From NCBI GenBank assembly GCA_934255485.1, contig CAKQOG010000006.1:1-64000 (forward strand): a DNA stretch of 64,000 bases. The letters run 5' to 3'. Positions 16,407 to 23,720 of the stretch are shown here, piece by piece; the stretch's first letter is position 1, and every line of letters begins with the position of its first letter. Under the pieces are notes generated by a model. The model was not told the origin of the DNA. It was given only the letters and a program-made list of their open reading frames with translations, and did not search any database. The translations under genes and the position numbers were made by a program. This DNA comes from an uncultured Prevotellamassilia sp. Its GTDB lineage: Bacteria; Bacteroidota; Bacteroidia; Bacteroidales; Bacteroidaceae.

Positions 16407-16518
16407 ATAAGTAAGTGGACAAATTAAAATTTAAAAGAAATAAGGATTAAAGTATGGACTGAAGGTCCAAAAGACAACAACCCGTGACTTTCTAATTTAA
16501 ATTTGTCCACTTACTTAT
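16407..16518. mobile_element. MITE-like 112-bp inverted-repeat element
   Basis: Two perfect 18-base terminal arms, ATAAGTAAGTGGACAAAT and its complement, extend imperfectly inward and enclose about 75 bases that include a small GGAC/GTCC hairpin. There is no reading frame, no promoter and no terminator-type T tract. The structure and size suit a miniature inverted-repeat element left by a transposon, but no clear target duplication was seen. A structured RNA is the alternative. The rest of the 400-base gap contains only two terminators. Confidence 0.5.
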
Positions 16519-16601
16519 AAAGTTCGATTGCAGCTTATTGTTAGTACTCTTGCATGTATTACAAAAATGCGTAGATATTTATTAGTTCTAAACTATTGTA
16601 C

Positions 16602-16642
16602 AAAAAAATAGAGAATGCACCTAAAGGTACATTCTCTATTTA
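16602..16642 (-). terminator. Terminator of rpsA
   Basis: AAATAGAGAATG pairs with CATTCTCTATTT, with an inner ACCT/AGGT pairing. On the minus strand it ends in seven Ts. It stands directly downstream of the rpsA stop codon. Confidence 0.88.
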
Positions 16643-16685
16643 TGTTTTAGGAATTTGTGATAAATATTCCCATCAGACGATAGGA

Positions 16686-18476
16686 TTACTCACCCTTCTC
16701 CATCTTAGCCTTGAGAGCTGCCAATGCATCGTTCTCACCAAGTGAAGTTGTAGCTGCTTGGTTTTGGATAGCTGCAGTTTCGTTAGACTTGCTCTTGCTT
16801 GCACGAGGCTTGCGAGCTGCAGGAGCAGCTTCAGCACCACGCTTAGCGTCTTCGAATGTGCGGCTGTGAGAAAGGATGATGCGTTTGCTGTCCTTGTTGA
16901 ACTCAATAACCTTGAATGAAAGCTTCTCACCCTCTTTTGCGTGAGAACCATCTTCCTTAACAAGGTGCTTAGGAGTAGCAAAACCTTCAACACCATATTC
17001 GAGCTGAACTACTGCGCCCTTGTCCATGAGTTCAACGATAGTACCCTCGTGAACGCTGCCTTCAGTAAATACGTTCTCGAATACATCCCAAGGATTTTCT
17101 TCGAGTTGCTTGTGACCAAGTGAAAGACGACGATTGTCCTTGTCTATTTCGAGAACAACAACCTCGATGTCTGCACCAATTTGAGTAAACTCTGATGGGT
17201 GCTTAATCTTCTTAGTCCAAGAAAGGTCAGAGATGTGGATAAGACCATCTACACCTTCTTCGAGTTCTACAAATACACCAAAGTTAGTGAAGTTGCGAAC
17301 CTTAGCGTGATGACGTGAACCTACAGGATACTTAACCTCAATATCCTTCCAAGGATCGTCCTTAAGTTGCTTGATACCAAGAGACATCTTGCGTTCTTGA
17401 CGGTCGAGAGTTAAGATAACTGCTTCAACTTCGTCGCCTACCTTAAGGAAATCTTGTGCTGAACGAAGGTGTTGGCTCCAACTCATTTCGCTTACGTGGA
17501 TAAGACCTTCTACACCTGGAGCAATTTCTACAAATGCACCATAGTCAGCCATAACCACTACCTTACCCTTAACCTTGTCACCTACCTTGAGGTTAGGATC
17601 AAGTGCATCCCATGGATGTGGAGTAAGTTGCTTCAAACCTAAAGCAATGCGCTTCTTCTCTTCATCGAAGTCGAGGATAACAACATTGAGTTTTTGGTCG
17701 AGTTGTACAATCTCGTGTGGATCGTTTACGCGACCCCATGAGAGGTCTGTGATATGAATCAAGCCGTCAACACCACCGAGGTCGATGAATACACCATAAG
17801 AAGTAATGTTCTTAACTGTACCTTCGAGTACTTGACCCTTCTGAAGTTTAGAGATAATCTCTTGCTTTTGAGCTTCGAGTTCTGCTTCGATAAGAGCCTT
17901 GTGAGATACAACAACGTTCTTGTATTCTTGGTTGATCTTAACAACCTGGAATTCCATTGTCTTACCAACGAATACATCGTAGTCGCGAATAGGCTTAACG
18001 TCGATTTGTGAACCTGGCAAGAATGCTTCAATGCCAAAGATATCTACAATCATACCACCCTTAGTGCGGCACTTGATGTAACCCTTGATGATTTCCTTGT
18101 TCTCGAGAGCTGCATTAACACGTTCCCAAGACTTGCTTGCACGAGCCTTTTTGTGTGACAATACGAGCTGACCACGCTTGTCTTCCTGGTTTTCAACGTA
18201 AACTTCTACCTTGTCGCCTACCTTGAGTTCAGGATTGTAACGGAATTCGCTAACAGGGATGATACCATCACTCTTGTAACCAATGTTAACGACAACCTCA
18301 CGCTTGTTGATTGAGATTACAGTACCTTCAACAACTTCGTTTTCGTTTACACGACCGAGAGTGCTATCATAAGCCTTTTCTTGTTCGTCGTGACTTTGAG
18401 TTGATTCTACTGTACCATTTTCAAATGCGTTCCAGTCGAAATCCGCAAGGGGTGCAATGTTTTTTAAATTCTCCAT
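16686..18476 (-). CDS. rpsA: 30S ribosomal protein S1
   Basis: S1 binds mRNA on the 30S subunit and helps it enter the decoding channel, an important role in a phylum that hardly uses Shine-Dalgarno sequences. The 596-residue protein has a short N-terminal 30S-docking segment, then six S1 (OB-fold) repeats. The last four are typical, each with a version of G-x-F-V-E/D-L then VDGLIHISDLSW, as in GVFIDLGGVDGLIHITDLSW and GVFVELEEGVDGLIHISDLS. The tail is Ala/Lys-rich (KRGAEAAPAARKPRASKSK). It is transcribed alone, with a leader of about 130 nt. Confidence 0.97.
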   Translation of the reverse strand: MENLKNIAPLADFDWNAFENGTVESTQSHDEQEKAYDSTLGRVNENEVVEGTVISINKREVVVNIGYKSDGIIPVSEFRYNPELKVGDKVEVYVENQEDKRGQLVLSHKKARASKSWERVNAALENKEIIKGYIKCRTKGGMIVDIFGIEAFLPGSQIDVKPIRDYDVFVGKTMEFQVVKINQEYKNVVVSHKALIEAELEAQKQEIISKLQKGQVLEGTVKNITSYGVFIDLGGVDGLIHITDLSWGRVNDPHEIVQLDQKLNVVILDFDEEKKRIALGLKQLTPHPWDALDPNLKVGDKVKGKVVVMADYGAFVEIAPGVEGLIHVSEMSWSQHLRSAQDFLKVGDEVEAVILTLDRQERKMSLGIKQLKDDPWKDIEVKYPVGSRHHAKVRNFTNFGVFVELEEGVDGLIHISDLSWTKKIKHPSEFTQIGADIEVVVLEIDKDNRRLSLGHKQLEENPWDVFENVFTEGSVHEGTIVELMDKGAVVQLEYGVEGFATPKHLVKEDGSHAKEGEKLSFKVIEFNKDSKRIILSHSRTFEDAKRGAEAAPAARKPRASKSKSNETAAIQNQAATTSLGENDALAALKAKMEKGE

Positions 18477-18548
18477 TTAATAAGTTAATAATAAAGTGAA
18501 TAATAACGGCCTTGGTTCTATACAAACAAGCTACAGCAGGAATGGGGT

Positions 18549-18623
18549 GGGCACTCGGCCCTCAGTGGAGAAATTATTCGAACTGCGCTTGACATGTATT
18601 TGCCAAAACTCGCTACAAAAGTA
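18549..18623 (-). promoter_or_regulatory. rpsA leader with -7 element and GC hairpin
   Basis: On the minus strand TACTTTTG (18616-18623) fits the -7 consensus, though no good -33 element is present. The leader contains a GGGC-CGAGT-GCCC hairpin (18549-18561), the most GC-rich spot in an otherwise AT-rich region. It could be an S1 autoregulatory site, but that is a guess. Between here and the kinase terminator at 18742 I see nothing. Confidence 0.4.
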
Positions 18624-18741
18624 CAACATTATTTCTATTTGAAATTCATATTCTTACTTTATTTTGTAATAATGAGCACTTTAACTATTGATTATACTCA
18701 TAAATGCTATATGCACATACAATTTTGTCTTATATTTATAA

Positions 18742-18803
18742 AAAAACAACCCGTATATCATTCTCCTCGCAAAAGCGTGTTGGAGAATGATATGCGGGTT
18801 GTT
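18742..18803 (-). terminator. Terminator of tyrosine kinase gene
   Basis: Two 23-base arms, beginning AAACAACCCG and ending CGGGTTGTTT, pair with a single imperfection around a 15-base loop holding an inner CGC/GCG pairing. On the minus strand the stem ends in TTTTTT. It lies 76 bases after the kinase stop codon. Confidence 0.82.
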
Positions 18804-18878
18804 TATGAAACTTTGTATTACGGAATACCAAGATGCTTTGCTCATCAACGAGTTTTTGCTGCTCTTGGTTGTTCTTAC

Positions 18879-21299
18879 TTATCTCTTATCTTTTTCAAAA
18901 TAGTTGTGTCCGTAACCATAGCCGTAACCGTAGCCATAACGATAACTACCATACTTGCTGCTTACATACGGAGCACCATTTAGTAAGATTGCCATATTCT
19001 TATAGGTGTTAGACATATATAGTTCGTCTACATCCTTCAGTATTCTTCTATCCATTAAGCCTGCACGTACAACAAACAATGTTGTATCAGCAAACTGCTT
19101 AACGATATTTGTATCTGTTACGATATCTACTGGCGGACAATCTATAATAATATAATCATACTCATTGCGTAGTTCGTCGAACATACCCTTTAACTTATAG
19201 CTCAAAAGTAACTCAGCAGGGTTTGGTGGAATAACACCAACTGGCAAAATGTCTGCCCCTTTTGCAATACAATCATGCACAATCACATCATGTACATTGT
19301 CTATCATGCCACACGCATAAGACGTAAACCCTTGCTTAGGTGAATTTACATATTCGCTCAGCGATGCACGACGTAGGTCGAAGTCTATAACCAACACACG
19401 CTTATTCTTCAGAGAGAGCACCTTGCCTAAGTTCATAGCTATAAAACTCTTACCCGAACCAGGATTGAAACTTGTAAGCATGACAATCTTACCTTTGTTG
19501 GCCATGAAGTAATCAAGTTTCGTACGCAAGATACGGAAAGATTCATTGATAAGATCTCTACTATTTTCCTTCACATAGATATCTCTTACCATATCCTTCT
19601 TATCACGTTTAAACCAAGGTGCTTTCTTGGCAAGAGCAGGTATTTCGGCCAACATAGGAACTTGCATACCATCTAAGTCGGCACGACCACGCACTGTTTT
19701 GTTGAGCGACTCGCGCAAGAACAAGATACCAATTGGAATTGCAGCACCTAAAGCAATAGCTATCAACAATATCATGTTACTTCTGGGCGAAGAAGGAGAA
19801 TTCGAACCCATTGGTGGCTGAATAATGCGCGTATTCCAAGCTGTATAGGTTTTTGAAAGCTCGTTTTCTTCGCGTTTCTGCAACAAATATATATATAGTG
19901 CCTCTTTTACCTTTTGCTGACGTCCAACAGAAAGCAACTTCTTAACTTGTTGTGGAGCTGTAGCCAGTTTTTGATTAGTTTGAGATTCTGTATTCTCCCA
20001 CAAAGCTACCTGCGATTTGAGTTGTGCCAACAAATTATCGAGAGAATGCATAATTGTTTGGCGTTGCATAGCCAAATCCGTATTATATTTTTGTACAAGC
20101 GGATTGCTCTCGTTTGTATTTATCAAAAGGTCGTTGCGCGCACTGAGGTTCTTATTATACTCTGCAATCATTTTCTCTATACCCGTGCTACCAATGCCTG
20201 TATTTGTTGGCAAATACTGATTAGCCTTGGTATGATCTGCTAAATACTTACGGATATAGCGTGCCACGCCCAATTGGTTTTGCAATGTTAAGATTTGGTC
20301 ATTGTTTCTTGAACTTTCGTTCATATATAATGTTGAAGCTGCATCAACATCGGGTACTTTTACCTCGCTCTTATAATCTGAAATCTTTTGATCAACATCG
20401 CTCAACTCTTTTGACAAGTTGTTCAAACGATCTACGATAAACTCTGATGTGCTTTCAGCAACGCGGTTTTTATCCTTTAACCATTGCTCGTTATACACAT
20501 CAACCAATTTCATTAATATGTCATCAGCACGCTTTATGCTCTCATCTGCCATAGACAGATTTATAATAGTAGACTCTTTGTCGCTCAAGGCAACGTTTAG
20601 TCTGCTTGCATACATATTGCCCACAGCATCGGCAGAGTTCTTACTTACATAGATTTCACTATCAGTAAAATTACTTTGCCAATATTGCGTAGGCTGAATA
20701 ATTACATAGCCTATAGGTGTACGAGCAAGTTGCCCCATCTTTACAGTAATGCGTTTTTCAGTAACACCATTTTCATCCTCAAAGTTCCATAGTTCTGCCG
20801 TTTGATTTTTACGAAGGTGCATTTTAAAGCGGCACATATATTTGTCTGATGCTTGAGGAAGCAACAATGTAATAGGAGAATTATCATATAGAGGAACCTT
20901 ATGCATCCCTTCTTCTACTTCCATTTGTACATCAAGGTGTAATCGTTTAACCACCTCTTGCATCATTACAACAGCACTGATGGTTTGTATTTCATTATTG
21001 ATGTTTGTATTTGAAGGAATAATACCCAAATTTTGGAACTCTTGCGACATTGAAGTGCCCAACGAGCCACTGTTTTTACCATCATCGCTTTTGATAAGTA
21101 ATGACATACTACGGGTGTAAGTAGGTGTAGTACTCTTAATTTTTATCACAGCAACACAGAGAGCTATGACCACAGTCAGAACTATCCAATACCAATGCGA
21201 CAATAAAGTCAAGCAAAAGTCCATTATATTAATACTCTCTTGGCTATCTTCTTGTAACGAAGAAGTCTGCATTTGAGAATTTTGTTTTGATGTATCCAT
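18879..21299 (-). CDS. Wzc-like polysaccharide biosynthesis tyrosine autokinase
   Basis: An 806-residue inner-membrane protein of the Wzc type. A first membrane helix lies near residues 33-50 (WYWIVLTVVIALCVAVIKI), followed by the Wzz domain, a long periplasmic coiled coil (about 270-460), and a second membrane helix near 500-520. The cytoplasmic BY-kinase domain has Walker A SFNPGSGKSFIAMNLG, Walker A' VLVIDFDLRRASLSEY, and Walker B YIIIDCPPVDIV. The C-terminus is a tyrosine cluster (SYRYGYGYGYGYGHNYF), the autophosphorylation site. Such proteins control capsule or exopolysaccharide polymerisation and export, but no glycosyltransferase, Wza or Wzx/Wzy gene is nearby. Confidence 0.93.
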   Translation of the reverse strand: MDTSKQNSQMQTSSLQEDSQESINIMDFCLTLLSHWYWIVLTVVIALCVAVIKIKSTTPTYTRSMSLLIKSDDGKNSGSLGTSMSQEFQNLGIIPSNTNINNEIQTISAVVMMQEVVKRLHLDVQMEVEEGMHKVPLYDNSPITLLLPQASDKYMCRFKMHLRKNQTAELWNFEDENGVTEKRITVKMGQLARTPIGYVIIQPTQYWQSNFTDSEIYVSKNSADAVGNMYASRLNVALSDKESTIINLSMADESIKRADDILMKLVDVYNEQWLKDKNRVAESTSEFIVDRLNNLSKELSDVDQKISDYKSEVKVPDVDAASTLYMNESSRNNDQILTLQNQLGVARYIRKYLADHTKANQYLPTNTGIGSTGIEKMIAEYNKNLSARNDLLINTNESNPLVQKYNTDLAMQRQTIMHSLDNLLAQLKSQVALWENTESQTNQKLATAPQQVKKLLSVGRQQKVKEALYIYLLQKREENELSKTYTAWNTRIIQPPMGSNSPSSPRSNMILLIAIALGAAIPIGILFLRESLNKTVRGRADLDGMQVPMLAEIPALAKKAPWFKRDKKDMVRDIYVKENSRDLINESFRILRTKLDYFMANKGKIVMLTSFNPGSGKSFIAMNLGKVLSLKNKRVLVIDFDLRRASLSEYVNSPKQGFTSYACGMIDNVHDVIVHDCIAKGADILPVGVIPPNPAELLLSYKLKGMFDELRNEYDYIIIDCPPVDIVTDTNIVKQFADTTLFVVRAGLMDRRILKDVDELYMSNTYKNMAILLNGAPYVSSKYGSYRYGYGYGYGYGHNYFEKDKR

Positions 21300-21481
21300 A
21301 AGGTTTAATTGGGTAATAAGAAATATATAAAGATTGCTTTTTCACTCATGTAGAATACCACATTAAAGATAAGCTCTTACTTTGGCCTTGCTGAGTCACC
21401 TGTCGTATGCAACGATAATGCAAAACGAATCAACAAGTCAAGTTCACTTGAAGTTTTTGCAGAACCTAAGCCTATCTTTTG

Positions 21482-21510
21482 CAAAGATACACATTTAATT
21501 AATTAAACAA
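21482..21510 (-). promoter_or_regulatory. Promoter of tyrosine kinase gene
   Basis: On the minus strand TTG, 18 bases, TATCTTTG followed by C. This predicts a leader of roughly 175 nt before the kinase start, long enough for regulation, although no known motif was recognised in it. Confidence 0.6.
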
Positions 21511-21567
21511 TATATAACTTATTTAAAATCAATCAACATTCTAACATTTATTTAGGCATTTATATAT

Positions 21568-22377
21568 TTAAAGAGCCTTGAGTTGCCAAAATGCTACTGC
21601 CGAAGCAGCTGCTACATTCAAAGAGTCTACGCCATGAGCCATTGGTATTTTCACAACAAAGTCAGCGTTTTCAATGGTTTTGTGTGGAAGTCCATCCCCT
21701 TCTGTTCCTAATACAATAGCTAAACGCGGAACTGTTTTAAATATGGGATCTTCGAGTGATATAGAACGATCTGTTAGTGCCAAAGCAAGTGTTTTAAAGC
21801 CCAATTGATGCAATTCCTTATACCCTTCGGTGGCATCCATCCATGCCCAAGGAACAAGAAATACTGTGCCCATTGAAACTCTGACTGCGCGACGATTAAA
21901 AGGGTCGCACGAATTTGTAGTTAGAATAACTGCATCTATATTCAAAGCTGCAGCCGAACGAAAAATAGCCCCTATATTTGTAGTATCTACCACACCATCT
22001 ATCACCGCTATACGGTGTGCTCCCTTCAATACCTTTTCCAAGCACAATGCCTTTGGCCTGTGCATAGCGCATAGCACACCTCTTGTTAAATTATACCCCG
22101 TTAGTTGCGCCAACAAATATCTATCCCCAGTATATACAGGCACATCATCCGAAATTCTTGCTATAATATCAGCGGCATCACCACTTATATGCTTTTCTTC
22201 CATAAGCAAGGATATTGGTTCATAACCAGCATCAAGTGCCACACGTATAACCTTAGGACTTTCAACTATAAAAATCCCTTTTTCAGGCTCAAGTTTATTA
22301 CGCAACTGTGCTTCTGTTAGTTTGCTAAAAACCTCCAACCCTGGATGCGACAAATTTTCGATTGTAATAATTGCCAT
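21568..22377 (-). CDS. SpoU/TrmH-family RNA 2'-O-methyltransferase
   Basis: The 269-residue protein has an N-terminal substrate-binding domain (about 1-110, with FIVESPKVIRVALDAGYEP) and a C-terminal SPOUT knot methyltransferase. The three SpoU motifs are visible: IDGVVDTTNIGAIFRSAAAL (motif 1, with the conserved N and R), IVLGTEGDGLP (motif 2), and IPMAHGVDSLNVAAASAVAFW (motif 3, VDSLNVAAA). It uses S-adenosylmethionine to methylate a ribose in rRNA or tRNA; which nucleotide cannot be told. It lies downstream of the tRNA-Lys cluster on the same strand but is separated from it by a terminator. Confidence 0.92.
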   Translation of the reverse strand: MAIITIENLSHPGLEVFSKLTEAQLRNKLEPEKGIFIVESPKVIRVALDAGYEPISLLMEEKHISGDAADIIARISDDVPVYTGDRYLLAQLTGYNLTRGVLCAMHRPKALCLEKVLKGAHRIAVIDGVVDTTNIGAIFRSAAALNIDAVILTTNSCDPFNRRAVRVSMGTVFLVPWAWMDATEGYKELHQLGFKTLALALTDRSISLEDPIFKTVPRLAIVLGTEGDGLPHKTIENADFVVKIPMAHGVDSLNVAAASAVAFWQLKAL

Positions 22378-22435
22378 ATAATATTCTGTTCTGGATTATA
22401 TAATATATTCCGCAATAAAATATCTCTGTACCATA

Positions 22436-22473
22436 CAAAAAAGGAGCCAATCCTAAACAGGTTTAGCTCCTTT
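22436..22473 (-). terminator. Terminator of tRNA-Lys cluster
   Basis: On the minus strand AAAGGAGC pairs with GCTCCTTT, with an inner TAAAC/GTTTA pairing, and the stem ends in TTTTTT directly after the last tRNA-Lys. Confidence 0.85.
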
Positions 22474-22476
22474 ACG

Positions 22477-22549
22477 TACACTCTCAGGGGTTCGAACCCT
22501 GGACCCACTGATTAAGAGTCAGTTGCTCTACCAACTGAGCTAAGAGTGC
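22477..22549 (-). tRNA. tRNA-Lys(CTT), copy 3
   Basis: A 73-nt cloverleaf. The anticodon stem ACTGA/TCAGT encloses CTCTTAA, giving anticodon CTT. The acceptor pairs GCACTCT with AGAGTGT, including a terminal G-U pair. It is identical to the two copies upstream and closest to the terminator. Confidence 0.95.
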
Positions 22550-22588
22550 TCTACATAACAAGTGTATGAAATATGAATAAGACCTTTG

Positions 22589-22661
22589 TACACTCTCAGG
22601 GGTTCGAACCCTGGACCCACTGATTAAGAGTCAGTTGCTCTACCAACTGAGCTAAGAGTGC
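22589..22661 (-). tRNA. tRNA-Lys(CTT), copy 2
   Basis: Identical in sequence to its two neighbours, with anticodon CTT and no encoded CCA. The spacers on either side (39 and 43 bases) are unrelated to each other, so the duplication is not very recent, or the genes are kept alike by gene conversion. Confidence 0.95.
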
Positions 22662-22704
22662 AACTTATGCTAAAACAGATTATAACACCAACCAATATAA
22701 GGAG

Positions 22705-22777
22705 TACACTCTCAGGGGTTCGAACCCTGGACCCACTGATTAAGAGTCAGTTGCTCTACCAACTGAGCTAAGAGTGC
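22705..22777 (-). tRNA. tRNA-Lys(CTT), copy 1
   Basis: First gene of the three-copy tRNA-Lys transcript, identical to the other two, 25 bases from the promoter. Confidence 0.95.
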
Positions 22778-22802
22778 AAGTACTTTTTCTGTTTTGCGTG
22801 TG

Positions 22803-22833
22803 CAAAGGTACTACATATTTTTTTACCCACAAA
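22803..22833 (-). promoter_or_regulatory. Promoter of tRNA-Lys cluster
   Basis: On the minus strand TTTG, 19 bases, TACCTTTG followed by CA: the same exact promoter form as for the tRNA-Asp/Cys unit. Confidence 0.82.
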
Positions 22834-22966
22834 ATATAATTAGATATTTTTACACACAAATGCAAATTTTATTTTTATTCGAGCTGAATACGGCCTTCAA
22901 TCTAAACGTATGTAATAGCCTATAGCGAATAAACTATTTCTATACATTTTCACAGTTTATCAACAT

Positions 22967-23000
22967 AAAAAAACCATGCAATCCTTTGGGGATTGCATGG
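22967..23000 (-). terminator. Terminator of rpsP
   Basis: CCATGCAATCC pairs perfectly with GGATTGCATGG around a 5-base loop, and on the minus strand it ends in seven Ts, 24 bases after the rpsP stop codon. Confidence 0.92.
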
Positions 23001-23023
23001 CATTAAATCTTTTAGCTAACTTA

Positions 23024-23575
23024 TTAAGCTTCAGCAGGAGCTTCAGTAGCTTCTTCAGCAGGTGCTTCTTCAGTAGCATTTGCAGCAGCTTCAGCCTCAG
23101 CCTTAGCAGCAGCTTCAGCAGCTTTCTTTTCAGCTACCTTCTCTGCGATCTTTTCGTTTACCTTCTTCTCTGCGGCGAGACGTGCTTCAGCTGCAGCCTT
23201 TTTATCAGCAGCAGTTTTGTCAGCAGCAGCAGTAGTTTTAGCGTCCTTAGCTTGCTTCCAAGCTTCAAACTTAGCCTTAGCAGCAGCTTCGTCGAAAGCG
23301 CCCTTACGAACACCACCATTAAGGTGTTTCATAAGCATAACACCTTCGTTAGAAAGGATTGTGCGTACTGTATCAGTTGGTTGTGCACCATTCTCTACCC
23401 AATAAAGTGCGCGTTCGAAATTCAAATCTACTGTGGCAGGATTGGTGTTAGGGTTATAAGTACCAATCTTTTCAGTAAACTTACCATCACGTGGTGCTCT
23501 TACATCAGCGATTACAATGCTGTAGAAAGCGTAGCTCTTACGGCCATGACGCTGCAAACGGATTCTTGTTGCCAT
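23024..23575 (-). CDS. rpsP: 30S ribosomal protein S16 with long C-terminal tail
   Basis: Residues 1-80 form the S16 domain (MATRIRLQRHGRKSYAFYSI, then KIGTYNPNTNPATVDLNFER and ALYWVENGAQPTDTVRTILS). The other 100 residues are a low-complexity tail rich in Ala, Lys and Glu, probably a long charged helix, ending in EEAPAEEATEAPAEA. E. coli S16 has only 82 residues. Long S16 tails are common in Bacteroidetes, and their role on the ribosome is unclear. The gene is monocistronic, with a good promoter and terminator, unlike the rpsP-rimM-trmD operon of many bacteria. Confidence 0.97.
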   Translation of the reverse strand: MATRIRLQRHGRKSYAFYSIVIADVRAPRDGKFTEKIGTYNPNTNPATVDLNFERALYWVENGAQPTDTVRTILSNEGVMLMKHLNGGVRKGAFDEAAAKAKFEAWKQAKDAKTTAAADKTAADKKAAAEARLAAEKKVNEKIAEKVAEKKAAEAAAKAEAEAAANATEEAPAEEATEAPAEA

Positions 23576-23634
23576 TTGTTCTAAATAATTTTATTAATAG
23601 GTTTGAATTATGCTATTATCTCGTAATAGCGGTG

Positions 23635-23664
23635 CAAAATTACACTTTTTTCTTTGATAGACAA
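23635..23664 (-). promoter_or_regulatory. Promoter of rpsP
   Basis: On the minus strand TTG, 19 bases, TAATTTTG followed by C, matching the Bacteroidetes consensus, with a leader of roughly 55 nt. Confidence 0.72.
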
Positions 23665-23720
23665 TGATTTAAATGCAATATTTGCAAACATACCGCTCTT
23701 TATCTTGTTTTTCTCTTCTT

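Noticed and set aside
18594..18983. 129-codon frame between rpsA and the kinase gene
   Set aside because: It runs through the kinase terminator hairpin and into the kinase gene antisense; composition is not protein-like.
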